Positions 8,034-16,921 of a stretch of 64,000 nucleotides of DNA are shown here, in pieces. Within the stretch, counting starts at the first letter, position 1, and every line of letters begins with the position of its first letter. A model generated the notes under the pieces. That model saw only the letters and a program-made list of their open reading frames with translations, made no database searches and was not told the origin of the DNA. Made by a program: the position numbers and the translations under genes. Source of the stretch: an uncultured Tessaracoccus sp. (GTDB lineage: Bacteria > Actinomycetota > Actinomycetes > Propionibacteriales > Propionibacteriaceae); the NCBI RefSeq assembly GCF_943914565.1, contig NZ_CALUCN010000008.1:62001-126000 (forward strand), written 5' to 3'.

Positions 8034-8789
8034 ATGATCAAGTCGGTTCGACGAGAGCGGCTGCAGGAGCTGCTCCAGGCCCGGGGCGCGGTGGCGGTCA
8101 CCGACCTCGCCGAGGCCCTCGACGTCAGCGTCGCCACCGCGCGCCGCGACGTGATCGCCCTGGAGGAACAGGGCGTCGTCACGCGCACGTGGGGTGGCGT
8201 CCAGCTCGCGGGCACGGTCGACGACCCCTTCCAGGAGACCTTGGCGCGCGGCGGTGCGGCCAAGCAGCGGATCGGGCAGGCCGCGGCCGCGATGGTCGAG
8301 GACGGCATGACCGTGATCCTGGACATCGGCACCACCGTGCACTACGCCGCGCTCGCGCTGAGCGGCCGGTCGATCACGGTGCTCACCCCGTCGCTGCCGA
8401 CGTTCGAGGTCCTGCGCGGCCACGCCAACGTCGAGCTCATCCTGCTGGGCGGGGTGTGGTCCGAGCGCTACCAGTGCTTCGACGGGCTGCCCGTCGTCGA
8501 CGCGCTCGCGCGGCAGCAGGCGGACGTCGCGTTCCTCGGCTGCTCCGGCGTGTCCGAGACCGGGCGCGTGCGCGACACCTCCTACGGGCAGTCCGCGATC
8601 AAACGGGCGATGCGCACCTGCGCGGCGCGCGTGCACCTCCTCGCGGACCGCGAGAAGTTCCCGGGGCAGGGCAGCGCGTCGCCGTTCGACCTGGGCGCCA
8701 TCGACGGACTCGTCACCGACCACGACAACCTGTCCCCCGACCTCGTGGCCCGGTGCCGCGAGACGAACACGGAGATCCACACGGTATGA
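8034..8789 (+). CDS. DeoR-family transcriptional regulator
   Basis: 251 residues from MIKSVRRERL. The N-terminus is a DeoR-type winged helix-turn-helix (RLQELLQARGAVAVTDLAEALDVSVATARRDVIALEEQGVVTRTWGG). The C-terminal sensor domain has VILDIGTTVHYAALAL and 'FLGCSGV', the phosphosugar-binding fold shared with ribose-5-phosphate isomerase-like proteins, so the effector is probably a phosphorylated sugar. It overlaps the GH4 gene by four bases and so heads the glycosidase operon; it likely represses that operon and the divergent ABC importer. An in-frame GTG at 8019 would add five residues; the ATG was chosen because of its -10 spacing. Confidence 0.9.
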   Translation: MIKSVRRERLQELLQARGAVAVTDLAEALDVSVATARRDVIALEEQGVVTRTWGGVQLAGTVDDPFQETLARGGAAKQRIGQAAAAMVEDGMTVILDIGTTVHYAALALSGRSITVLTPSLPTFEVLRGHANVELILLGGVWSERYQCFDGLPVVDALARQQADVAFLGCSGVSETGRVRDTSYGQSAIKRAMRTCAARVHLLADREKFPGQGSASPFDLGAIDGLVTDHDNLSPDLVARCRETNTEIHTV

Positions 8790-10180
8790 AACTCACACTG
8801 CTTGGCGGCGGCGGCTTCCGCGTGCCGCTGGTCTACAAGGCCCTCCTCGCCGACGACGCCGACGAACGCGTGACCGAGCTCCGGCTCCACGACGTCGACC
8901 CGGCCCGGCTCGACGTCATGCGCCGGGTGCTGGACGAGCTGGGGCAGGGGCGCGACTGGGCGCCCAAGGTCGTCGCCACGCCGCACCTCGACGAGGCGCT
9001 GGCCGGCACCGACTTCGTCTTCTCCGCGATCCGCGTCGGCGGCACCCGCGGCCGGGCGCTCGACGAGCAGATCGCGCTCAGCCACGGCGTCATCGGGCAG
9101 GAGACCGTCGGGCCCGGCGGCATCTCCTACGCCCTGCGCGGCATCCCCGCGGTGATGGGCATCGTCGAGCAGCTCCGCCGCCACGCCCCCGACGCGTGGG
9201 TCATCAACTTCACCAACCCCGCGGGCATCATCACCGAGACGATGCAGCGCTTCCTGGGTGACAAGGTGATCGGCATCTGCGACTCGCCCGTCGGGCTCGC
9301 ACGTCGGATCCTCACCACGCTGCAGGGCGCGGGGCTCGTCGACGCGGGCGTGCCCACGTCGGCACTCGCGACCGACCGCGTCCGCATCGACTACGCCGGC
9401 CTCAACCACCTGGGGTGGCTGCGCGGGCTCCGCGTCGACGGCGACGACGTCCTGCCGCTGCTGCTCGAGCGGCCCGACCTGATCGAGTCGTTCGAGGAGG
9501 GGCGGCTCTTCGGCGCCGACCTCGTGCGGGCGCTCAGCTGCGTGCCGAACGAGTACCTCCATTACTACTACTACGCGCGCGAGACGCTGCGCGCCGACTG
9601 CGACGCCGACGCCACCCGTGGGGTGTTCCTCGCCGAGCAGCAGCGCCGCTTCTACACCGCCGCCGGGCGCTGCGAGCACGACGTGAGCGAGCTGTGGGAA
9701 CGCACGCGCCTCGAGCGCGAGGAGACCTACATGGCCTCCAACCGCGAGGTGGCCGGTGACTTCGACCGCGACGCCTCCGACCTGGAGACCGGCGGCTACG
9801 ACAAGGTCGCGCTCGCGATCATGCACGCCATCGCCAACGACGTGCCCGCCAACCTGATCCTGAACGTCGCCAACCGCGGCACCCTGCCCGAGCTCGACGA
9901 CGAGGCCGTCGTCGAGGTGCCGTGCCGCGTCGACGGGTCCGGGCCCCGGATCCTGGAGGGCGCCAGCCTCCCCGACCACGGGCGGGGCGTCGTCGTGCAG
10001 GCGAAGTACGTCGAGCGGGCCACGATCCGCGCCGCGCTCGAGGCCTCGCGCACCGACGCGCTGCTCGCACTGGCGCACCACCCGCTCATCGACTCGGTGC
10101 ACGTCGCCCGCGAGCTCCTCGACGAGCTCGTGGAACGCTTCGACGAGCTCGACTACCTGCGAGGAGACCGGGATGCATGA
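8786..10180 (+). CDS. Glycoside hydrolase family 4 (6-phospho-beta-glucosidase-like)
   Basis: 464 residues. GH4 enzymes use NAD+ and a divalent metal to cleave glycosides by oxidation-elimination, usually on phosphorylated sugars. Visible: N-terminal dinucleotide fold MKLTLLGGGGFR, 'DFVFSAIRVGG', 'GQETVGPGG', 'INFTNPAGIITE', the metal-ligand segment ICDSPVG containing the conserved Cys, and DYAGLNHLGWLRG containing the conserved His. ATGA overlap with the regulator and 8-bp overlap with GH38 show one operon. The importer is ABC-type and not a phosphotransferase system, so a phosphorylated substrate would need a kinase; the nearby PfkB protein could provide one. Exact specificity (alpha or beta, gluco or other) cannot be read from the sequence. 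Confidence 0.9.
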   Translation: MKLTLLGGGGFRVPLVYKALLADDADERVTELRLHDVDPARLDVMRRVLDELGQGRDWAPKVVATPHLDEALAGTDFVFSAIRVGGTRGRALDEQIALSHGVIGQETVGPGGISYALRGIPAVMGIVEQLRRHAPDAWVINFTNPAGIITETMQRFLGDKVIGICDSPVGLARRILTTLQGAGLVDAGVPTSALATDRVRIDYAGLNHLGWLRGLRVDGDDVLPLLLERPDLIESFEEGRLFGADLVRALSCVPNEYLHYYYYARETLRADCDADATRGVFLAEQQRRFYTAAGRCEHDVSELWERTRLEREETYMASNREVAGDFDRDASDLETGGYDKVALAIMHAIANDVPANLILNVANRGTLPELDDEAVVEVPCRVDGSGPRILEGASLPDHGRGVVVQAKYVERATIRAALEASRTDALLALAHHPLIDSVHVARELLDELVERFDELDYLRGDRDA

Positions 10181-13100
10181 CGACCGCGCACTGGTGGAGG
10201 ACCGCCTCGAACACCTGATCGAGCGCCTCGAGGAGCGCACCCACCGCGTCGTGGCCGAGCTCGACGTCGAGGCCTGGCGCGCCCCCGGCGAGCCGGTGTC
10301 CCTCGACGAGGCGCGGCTGGGCGAGTACCGTCCACTCGCGCGCGGCACCTGGTGGGGGCCGGCGTGGTCGACGTGGTGGCTGCGCGTCACCGGCCGCGTG
10401 CCGGAGGGCGCGCGCGACGAGCGCGTCGAGGCCCGAGTCGACCTGGGCTTCGTCGGCGACTGGGCCGGCAACCAGTCCGAGGGCATGGCCTGGACCACCG
10501 ACGGCGTGCCCCTGAAGGGCGTGAACCCCCGCAACCGCACCGTGCCACTGACGTTCGGGGCGCTCGCCCGGGCGCGGGCCTGCGAGGGCGCGCCCCTCGT
10601 CGGGGAGGACGGGCGGGTCGAGCTGCTCGTCGAGGCGGCCGCGAACCCCGACCTCACCCACCACATGAACTCGGTCACCCGGCAGGGTGACCGCGAGACC
10701 GCGAGCGACGAGCCGGTGTGGCAGTTCCGCGGCGCGGACCTCGTCGTGCGCAACGACGACGTGTGGCACCTCCTGCTCGACGTGCAGGTGCTCGACGGCC
10801 TCATGCGCGAGCTGCCGGCCGACGACACCCACCGCGCGGTGCTGCTGCGCGGCCTCGAACGGGCCGCGGACGTGCTCGACGAGCACGGCATCGACGAGGG
10901 CGCGGCCCGGGCGCGCGAGCTCCTGGCGCCACTGCTGGCGAGCGGCGCGAACACGTCCGCACAGCTGATGACCGCCGTCGGGCACGCCCACATCGACTCG
11001 GCGTGGCTGTGGCCGATCCGCGAGACGAAGCGCAAGGTCGTGCGCACGTTCGCCAACGTCGTCGCGCTCGCCGAGCAGTACCCCGACCTGCACTTCGCCT
11101 GCACCTCCATGCAGCACTACGCGTGGCTGCAGGAGGCCTCGCCCGAGCTGTTCGACCGCGTCCGCGTGCTCATCGAGCGTGGCCAGTGGCACGTGATGGG
11201 CGGCACGTGGGTCGAGCCCGACACGAACCTCCCCGGCGGGGAGTCGCTCGTGCGGCAGTTCCTCGTGGGACTGCGCTGGGCCGAACGCGAGCTGGGCGTC
11301 CGGCCGACGTGCCTGTGGCTGCCGGACTCGTTCGGCTACACCGCAGCGCTGCCGCAGATCGCGAGGCTCGCCGGCATGGACTGGTTCGTCACGCAGAAGC
11401 TCAACTGGAACCAGACCAACCAGCTGCCGCACCACACCTTCTGGTGGGAGGGCGTCGACGGCACCCGCATCTGGACGCACTTCCCGCCCGTCGACTGCTA
11501 CGACTCGGTGGTGAGCGCCAAGGAGGTCACGTTCGCGGCGCGCAACTTCAAGGAGAAGGGCGTGGCTAGGCACTCGCTGCTGCCATTCGGCTACGGCGAC
11601 GGCGGCGGTGGCCCCGTGCCCGAGATGCTCGAACGCGCCCGCAGGTTCCGCGACCTCGAGGACGCACCCGCGCTCCGGCTGCGCAGCCCCGAGGACTTCC
11701 ACGCCGACGCGGTGGCGGAGTACCCCGAGCCGCCGGTGTGGGCGGGGGAGCTCTACCTCGAGTTCCACCGCGGCGTCTACACCTCCAACGTGGCCCTCAA
11801 GCAGGGCAACCGCCGCACCGAGGCGTGGCTCGCGCTCGTGGAGTGGCTGGCCGTGCTCGCCGAGCGGCGCGGCGACGCCGCGCCCCTGGCGGAGCTCGAA
11901 CGCCTCTGGCAACGGATGCTGCTGCTGCAGTTCCACGACATCCTGCCCGGCGCCAGCATCGCCTGGGTGAACCGCGAGGCCCGGGCCGAGTACGAGCAGC
12001 TCCACGCTGAACTGGCCGCGCTCGCCGAGCGCCTCACCGCGCAGCTGCGCGACGGCACCGACGGGATCTCGGTGCTGAACGCCACGCCGATCACCCGCCG
12101 CGAGGTCGTGGACGTCGACGGGCAGGCGCGTCTCGTCGCGGTGCCGGGGTGGGGCGCGGCCCCGCTCGACCGGGCCGCCGTCGACGCGGAGCACCCGGTG
12201 CGGGTCACCGAGGCTGATGGGCGGATCGTGCTCGACAACGGGCTGGTGCGCGTGACGGTCGACGCCGACGGGCTCGTCGCGAGCCTCGTCGACGTGGCCC
12301 ACGACCGCGAGCTCGTGCTGCCGGGGCGCCGGTGCAACGAGCTGTGGCTCCACCCGGACCGGCCGAGTTCGTTCGACGCGTGGGAGCTCCAGCACCAGTA
12401 CCGCCGAGGCGGCGGGCCGGTGGCGGGGCTCGAGGGGATCGAGATCGTGGAGCGTGGCGACCTGCGCTCGGCCGTCGAGGTGCGACGCCGGTTCGGCGAC
12501 TCGACCGTCGTGCAGCGCATCGCGCTCGACGCCGACACCACCACCGTCGACCTCGCGATCGACGTCGACTGGCAGGAGCGCGCCCGCGTGTTGAAGGTCG
12601 CGATGCCGCTCGCCGTCCGCGCGATGCACGCCGACGCCGAGATCCAGTTCGCGCACGTCTCGCGCCCGATCGCGCCGAACACCTCGTGGGACGCAGCGCG
12701 GTTCGAGACCAGCGGGCACCGCTGGCTGCTGCTCGACGAGCCGGGCCTGGCCGTCGCGATCGTCAACGACTCCAGCCACGGCCACGACGTGCGCCCGGCC
12801 GGCGGCGACGCGCAGACGCCCACCCGAGGGGTCGACGCGCGGCTCACCCTGCTGCGCTCGCCGCAGGCACCCGACCCGGACGCCGACCGCGGCCGCCACG
12901 TGCTGCGCTACGGGATCGTCGTCGACGCCTCGGTCGAGAGCGCGACCGCCGCCGGGCACCGGCTCCACCAGCCGCTTCGCCCGGTCGAGGGCCGGGTGGC
13001 CGTCGCCGGGCCGACGCTCGGGGCCCGCAGCGAGGGCGCGTTCGCGGTGCTCGACACCGTGAAGCCCGCCGCCGACGGCTCGGGCGACCTGGTCGTGCGC

Positions 13101-13301
13101 CTCCACGAGGCCCGCGGCACGCACTCGCGCGTGGCGCTCCGGCTGCCCTGGGCCGCGACGGCCGTCACCGAGACCGATCTGCTCGAGCAGCCGCTGCCGG
13201 AGCCGACGCAGACGCTGCCCGGGCGCGCCGACGTCGGGGACGACCTCGTGCTCGACCTGCATCCGTTCCAACTCCTGACCCTGAGGATCACTGCCGCATG
13301 A
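10173..13301 (+). CDS. Alpha-mannosidase, GH38
   Basis: 1042-residue GH38 retaining alpha-mannosidase, the length expected for bacterial class II cytosolic enzymes. The zinc-binding N-terminal motif GHAHIDSAWLWP is at about residue 269, and LWLPDSFGYTAALPQI at about 381-396 carries the nucleophile Asp. 'WVEPDTNLPGGESLVRQ' and 'LLQFHDILPGASIAWVNREA' are further family signatures, followed by beta-rich C-terminal domains. No signal peptide, so it acts on imported oligosaccharides in the cytoplasm. It overlaps the genes on both sides. With GH125 and GH20 downstream it fits trimming of N-glycan or mannan fragments; linkage preference is not deducible. Confidence 0.95.
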   Translation: MHDDRALVEDRLEHLIERLEERTHRVVAELDVEAWRAPGEPVSLDEARLGEYRPLARGTWWGPAWSTWWLRVTGRVPEGARDERVEARVDLGFVGDWAGNQSEGMAWTTDGVPLKGVNPRNRTVPLTFGALARARACEGAPLVGEDGRVELLVEAAANPDLTHHMNSVTRQGDRETASDEPVWQFRGADLVVRNDDVWHLLLDVQVLDGLMRELPADDTHRAVLLRGLERAADVLDEHGIDEGAARARELLAPLLASGANTSAQLMTAVGHAHIDSAWLWPIRETKRKVVRTFANVVALAEQYPDLHFACTSMQHYAWLQEASPELFDRVRVLIERGQWHVMGGTWVEPDTNLPGGESLVRQFLVGLRWAERELGVRPTCLWLPDSFGYTAALPQIARLAGMDWFVTQKLNWNQTNQLPHHTFWWEGVDGTRIWTHFPPVDCYDSVVSAKEVTFAARNFKEKGVARHSLLPFGYGDGGGGPVPEMLERARRFRDLEDAPALRLRSPEDFHADAVAEYPEPPVWAGELYLEFHRGVYTSNVALKQGNRRTEAWLALVEWLAVLAERRGDAAPLAELERLWQRMLLLQFHDILPGASIAWVNREARAEYEQLHAELAALAERLTAQLRDGTDGISVLNATPITRREVVDVDGQARLVAVPGWGAAPLDRAAVDAEHPVRVTEADGRIVLDNGLVRVTVDADGLVASLVDVAHDRELVLPGRRCNELWLHPDRPSSFDAWELQHQYRRGGGPVAGLEGIEIVERGDLRSAVEVRRRFGDSTVVQRIALDADTTTVDLAIDVDWQERARVLKVAMPLAVRAMHADAEIQFAHVSRPIAPNTSWDAARFETSGHRWLLLDEPGLAVAIVNDSSHGHDVRPAGGDAQTPTRGVDARLTLLRSPQAPDPDADRGRHVLRYGIVVDASVESATAAGHRLHQPLRPVEGRVAVAGPTLGARSEGAFAVLDTVKPAADGSGDLVVRLHEARGTHSRVALRLPWAATAVTETDLLEQPLPEPTQTLPGRADVGDDLVLDLHPFQLLTLRITAA

Positions 13302-14305
13302 AACTCCTCCTGCTCTGCATCGACGGGCTCCGCGCCGACCTCGCGCTGCCCCACCACGTGGCCGCCGACGAGGCATTCCGCCGGCCGGACCACGACGGCG
13401 ACCCGAAGTTCGGCGCCACGGGCGCGGACCACACCGTCGCCCCCGACGAGGCCCCCGAGCGGCTCGCGCCGACGCTCGACCGCCTGATCCGCGGCTCCGG
13501 GCCGTCGGAGGGCGCGATCGTGCCGGTGTGGATGACCCCGCCCACCGACTCCGGGCCCGGCTGGTCGTCGCTGCTCACCGGCTCGACCCACGATCAGTGC
13601 AACGTGTGGTGGAACGAGTTCGTGGGCCACGACCTCGCCCGGCGCCCGGACATCCTCACGAGGCTCTGGGCCGCCAACCCCGCGGCGCGGACGATGGTGG
13701 CCGCGACGTGGTGGGCCTTCGTCGACGCGCCGGGGCCGATCCTGCAGCGCCGGGTCGACCAGCAGCGCACGGGGCAGCACCAGACGTTCCAGCCGCGGCT
13801 CGCCGACGGGCTCGAGGCGGCCGACGCCGAGGTGACCCAGTGGGCCAACTGGCACGTGCTGCACGACGGGCCCGACGCGGCGGTCGTCTACTGGGAGGGC
13901 ATCGACGGCGCCGGCCACGCGCACGGCGCCGACTCGAAGGAGTACCGCGACGCGGTCTCGACGATCGACGAGTACGTCCGGCACATGGTGAAGGCCGTCT
14001 ACGAACGCCACGAGGAGCTGGGCGAGGACTGGCTCGTCGCCGTGACCACCGACCACGGGCACAAGCCCGAGGGCGGGCACGGGGAGGACGAGGTCGAGGT
14101 CCGGCGCTCGTTCCTCATCCTGCACCACGTCGGCGGGCCGCTGCCCGACGTGGAGCTCCCCACCACGCTGCGCTCGGAGGAGGTCACGCCGCTGCTGCTG
14201 CGCCTCGTCGGGGCCGACGAGGGGCGCTGGGACTCCCACGACGTCGGCGCGCGCACCGTCTTCGAGCCGAAGGGCCCGACGCGCGACCTCGACTACGAGT
14301 GGTGA
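13298..14305 (+). CDS. Type I phosphodiesterase / nucleotide pyrophosphatase-like protein
   Basis: 335 residues, alkaline phosphatase superfamily. The first metal Asp lies in LLLCIDGLRADL, the nucleophile is probably the Ser/Thr of PGWSSLLTG, and the second metal cluster is VYWEGIDGAGHAHG and VAVTTDHGHKPEGGHG, with His ligands at the expected places. No signal peptide, so probably cytoplasmic. The ATG overlaps the GH38 stop, making it the last gene of the DeoR-GH4-GH38 operon. Phosphodiesterases removing phosphate-linked substituents from mannans would make sense beside mannosidases, but this is inference; the enzyme could equally act on a nucleotide sugar. Confidence 0.82.
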   Translation: MKLLLLCIDGLRADLALPHHVAADEAFRRPDHDGDPKFGATGADHTVAPDEAPERLAPTLDRLIRGSGPSEGAIVPVWMTPPTDSGPGWSSLLTGSTHDQCNVWWNEFVGHDLARRPDILTRLWAANPAARTMVAATWWAFVDAPGPILQRRVDQQRTGQHQTFQPRLADGLEAADAEVTQWANWHVLHDGPDAAVVYWEGIDGAGHAHGADSKEYRDAVSTIDEYVRHMVKAVYERHEELGEDWLVAVTTDHGHKPEGGHGEDEVEVRRSFLILHHVGGPLPDVELPTTLRSEEVTPLLLRLVGADEGRWDSHDVGARTVFEPKGPTRDLDYEW

Positions 14306-14315
14306 CCGCGCCGGC

Positions 14316-15251
14316 TCACGCCGTCGGCAGCAGCTCGGCCAGGTGCGGGCGGGCGTCGGCGATGCGTCGCCGGTAGTCGCCCCGGGCGGGCACCCGGGCC
14401 GCGCCCTCGGGCCGCTCGAGCACCGTGCCGACGAGGCACGTCGTGAGCTCGAGCTTCGTCGCGAGCGGGAGGTCCGGCAGCTGGTCGGCGTGGGCGAACG
14501 CGGCGAGCGTCGTGTCGCCGGCGCCGGTGAGGTTGCCCGGGCGGATCGGCATCGCCGGCGCCGTCGCCTCCTCGCCGGTGCGGGTGTCCACCGCGAGCAT
14601 GCCGCGCGCGCCGCGGGTCACGACGACGGTCGGGGTCCGCTCGGCGAGCCGGCGGGCGGCGGCGAGGGGGTCGGACTCGCCGGTGAATGCCGTCGCCTCG
14701 AGCTCGTTCAGCATCCACACGTCCGTGCCCTCGAGCCCGCGGACGGCGTCCTCGTCCCAGGCGCCCGTCACGTCGAAGCCGCGGGATGCGTAGACCCGGG
14801 CGCCGCGCGCGCGGGCGGCGTGCAACCAGGGCGCCGAGGGGTCGCGCAGGTCGACGATGACCGCGTCGGCGGCGACGGGGGTCGCGTCGAGCAGGTGCCC
14901 GACCGGCTCCGGCGGCGGGGCCTCGACGGTGGCCATGGCGCGGTCGTCCGCGGTGCAGAGGGCGAGCGTGGTGGGCAGCGTCCAGCCGGCGTGCACGGGG
15001 GAGGGCGAGCAGTCGATGCCGGCCCGCGTGAGGTCGTCGCGGCAGCGCCGGCTCGCCTCGTCGTCGCCGAACGCCGTCGCGATGCCCGTGGCCATGCCGA
15101 GGCTCGCGCAGACCCGGGCCATCGTCGCGATGCCGCCCCAGCTCTCGAGGACGCGCCGGCCGTGGAGTTCCTCGCCCTCGTGCGGCAGGCGGGGGAGGCC
15201 GGTGAGGACCACGTCGCGGTAGGTGAGCCCGACGGTGAGGACGGAGGACAT
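14316..15251 (-). CDS. PfkB-family carbohydrate kinase
   Basis: 311-residue ribokinase-fold sugar kinase. The start MSSVLTVGLTYRDV is supported by a GGGAGG ribosome site upstream on the minus strand. 'LESWGGIATMARVCASLG' is the substrate-binding N-terminal block, and 'RPGNLTGAGDTTLAAFAHADQL' is the PfkB signature 2 with the catalytic Asp in GAGDT. It converges with the phosphodiesterase gene, 10 bases apart, and is divergent from GH20, sharing a 104-bp control region with two direct repeats. Likely phosphorylates a monosaccharide released by the local glycosidases; fructose, ribose and GlcNAc-type substrates are all possible. Confidence 0.9.
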   Translation of the reverse strand: MSSVLTVGLTYRDVVLTGLPRLPHEGEELHGRRVLESWGGIATMARVCASLGMATGIATAFGDDEASRRCRDDLTRAGIDCSPSPVHAGWTLPTTLALCTADDRAMATVEAPPPEPVGHLLDATPVAADAVIVDLRDPSAPWLHAARARGARVYASRGFDVTGAWDEDAVRGLEGTDVWMLNELEATAFTGESDPLAAARRLAERTPTVVVTRGARGMLAVDTRTGEEATAPAMPIRPGNLTGAGDTTLAAFAHADQLPDLPLATKLELTTCLVGTVLERPEGAARVPARGDYRRRIADARPHLAELLPTA

Positions 15252-15297
15252 GACGGGAACCTCCCAGGATCGATCAGTGCCCAGAAATCTATCAACA

Positions 15298-15330
15298 TTG
15301 TGCAATTCGCTCAATAGTTGAGCAATTCGC
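15298..15330 (+). promoter_or_regulatory. Paired 13-bp direct repeats between pfkB-type and GH20 genes
   Basis: TTGTGCAATTCGC (15298-15310) and TTGAGCAATTCGC (15318-15330) are direct repeats exactly 20 bp apart, with the small palindrome CTCAA-TAG-TTGAG between and overlapping them. Placed in a divergent promoter region, they look like a regulator site. They share AATTCGCTCA with the reverse complement of the repeat at 7979-7996 (ATTTCGCTCA, one mismatch). Confidence 0.5.
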
Positions 15331-15342
15331 GCGTGGGGCCGG

Positions 15343-15348
15343 TAGGCT
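15343..15348 (+). promoter_or_regulatory. Leaderless -10 element TAGGCT before GH20
   Basis: TAGGCT, seven bases, then ATG at 15356. Same hexamer and spacing class as before deoA and the DUF4177 gene. Confidence 0.5.
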
Positions 15349-15355
15349 CCCGCAC

Positions 15356-16921
15356 ATGACACGCACGTTGGGGCCCGCACGGGCCGATCGGTTCGCCGCC
15401 CTCCTGCCCACCCCGCGCTCGGTGACGCCCGCAGAGGGAGAGTTCGTCGTCGGGTACCGGGCGCGCATCGCAGGCGGTGGCGACGCCGCGCGCGTCCTCG
15501 CTGACCACCTGCGCCGCGCCGGCGGGGTGCGGATCGTCGACGACCCGGACGCGCCCGCGATCACGTTCCACGACGCCGAGCTCGCGCCGGAGGGCTACCG
15601 GCTTCGGGTGCGCGACGGGGGCGTCGACGTGTGGGCGGCCGACCCGCGCGGAGCGCACTGGGCGGTGCAGACCCTGCTGCAGCTGCTGCCCGACGAGGTG
15701 TTCGGCCCCGGGCCGATGGAGCCCGAGTCGCTGCGCGCACCGGCCTGCGACGTCGAGGACGCACCCGCGATGGGATGGCGCGGGTCCCACGTCGACGTGG
15801 CCCGCCACTTCCTGCCGATCGCGGACCTCCACCGTCACCTCGCGGTGATGGCGATGCACAAGCTGAACGTCCTCCACCTCCACCTCACCGATGACCAGGG
15901 CTGGCGGGTGCCGATCGCCCGGTACCCGAGGCTCACCGAGGTGGGCGCCTGGCGGCCCGGCACGGTGCCCGGCCACCAGCCTCCGCCGGACGAGGACGAC
16001 TGCGACGACGTCGATTTCCACGACGAGGTGCCCCACGGCGGGCACTACACTGTCGAGGAGCTGCGGGGCCTCGTCGAGCACGCTGGGCGCCTCGGCATCG
16101 ACGTCGTGCCCGAGATCGACATGCCCGGCCACATGGAGGCCGCCATCGCGGCCTACCCCGAGCTCGGCTGCACCGAGGTCCAGCACCCGCGCACGTGCTT
16201 CGGCATCTCCGAGCACGTGCTGGCGCTCACGGAGGAGACCCTCGACTTCTGCCGGGCGGTGCTCGACGAGGTGATGGCGATCTTCCCGCGCGTGCCGATC
16301 CACGTCGGCGGCGACGAGTGCCCCAGCCGCGAGTGGTTCGCCGACGAACGCACGCTCGCCACGATGCGCGAGCACGGCCTCACCACGGGCGCCGAGGCAC
16401 AGGCGTGGTTCGAGGACGCGATCTGCCGGCATGTGCTGGAGCGCGGGCGGCGGGTCATCGCCTGGGACGAGGTGCTCGAGGGCGGCGTGCCCGAGGAGGT
16501 CATCGTCATGGCGTGGCGCGAGCACGAGGTGATCGGGCGCGCGGCCCGCGCCGGCCACGACGTGATCGCGGCCCCCGGCGCATGCACCTACTTCGACCAC
16601 GCGCAGTACGACGAGGGCGAGCCGCTCGCGATCGGGACGGGGCTGACACTCGAGCGCGTCGCGGGCTTCTCCGACGTGCTCGGTGCGCTCGCCCCGTCGG
16701 AGCGCGAGCGGGTGCTCGGCGGACAGTTCCAGCTGTGGAGCGAGTACGTGCACAGCTGGGCGCGGGCCGAACACCTCCTGTGGCCGAGGGGCTGCTCGAT
16801 GGCGCAGCAGTGCTGGGCAGGGACCGCTGAGGGCGCGCACACCGTCGACGAGCTCGAAGCGCACCTGCGACGTCTCACCGCGCGCGGCGTGCGCTGGTGC
16901 CGACCCCGTGGGGAGGCGTGA
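15356..16921 (+). CDS. Beta-N-acetylhexosaminidase, GH20
   Basis: 521 residues. An N-terminal GH20b-like domain is followed by the catalytic barrel: 'GSHVDVARHFLPIADLHRHLAVMAMHKLNVLHLHLTDDQGWR' begins the barrel, 'DVVPEIDMPGHMEAAIAAYPELG' is a family block, and HVGGDECP at about residue 315-322 contains the Asp-Glu pair used for substrate-assisted catalysis. No signal peptide, so it releases terminal GlcNAc/GalNAc inside the cell. Its stop overlaps the ATG of the GH125 gene. With GH38 and GH125 the combination resembles intracellular N-glycan processing sets known from streptococci. Confidence 0.95.
   Translation: MTRTLGPARADRFAALLPTPRSVTPAEGEFVVGYRARIAGGGDAARVLADHLRRAGGVRIVDDPDAPAITFHDAELAPEGYRLRVRDGGVDVWAADPRGAHWAVQTLLQLLPDEVFGPGPMEPESLRAPACDVEDAPAMGWRGSHVDVARHFLPIADLHRHLAVMAMHKLNVLHLHLTDDQGWRVPIARYPRLTEVGAWRPGTVPGHQPPPDEDDCDDVDFHDEVPHGGHYTVEELRGLVEHAGRLGIDVVPEIDMPGHMEAAIAAYPELGCTEVQHPRTCFGISEHVLALTEETLDFCRAVLDEVMAIFPRVPIHVGGDECPSREWFADERTLATMREHGLTTGAEAQAWFEDAICRHVLERGRRVIAWDEVLEGGVPEEVIVMAWREHEVIGRAARAGHDVIAAPGACTYFDHAQYDEGEPLAIGTGLTLERVAGFSDVLGALAPSERERVLGGQFQLWSEYVHSWARAEHLLWPRGCSMAQQCWAGTAEGAHTVDELEAHLRRLTARGVRWCRPRGEA

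Noticed and set aside
8019..8789. GTG at 8019 as start of the DeoR-type gene
   Set aside because: It would lie before the expected transcription start set by TATCAT at 8022-8027; homologues begin near the RRERL segment after the ATG at 8034.
8582..11110. 842-codon open frame on the minus strand
   Set aside because: Shadow of GH4 and GH38; same reason, no start context.
10086..13376. 1096-codon open frame on the minus strand
   Set aside because: Antisense to GH38; GC-rich codons in the real gene leave few stops on the other strand. The translation is low-complexity His/Arg/Gly/Asp with no motif.
15252..15355. Riboswitch or RNA leader before GH20
   Set aside because: Only short direct repeats and a 5-bp palindrome; no multi-stem structure, and GH20 appears leaderless.
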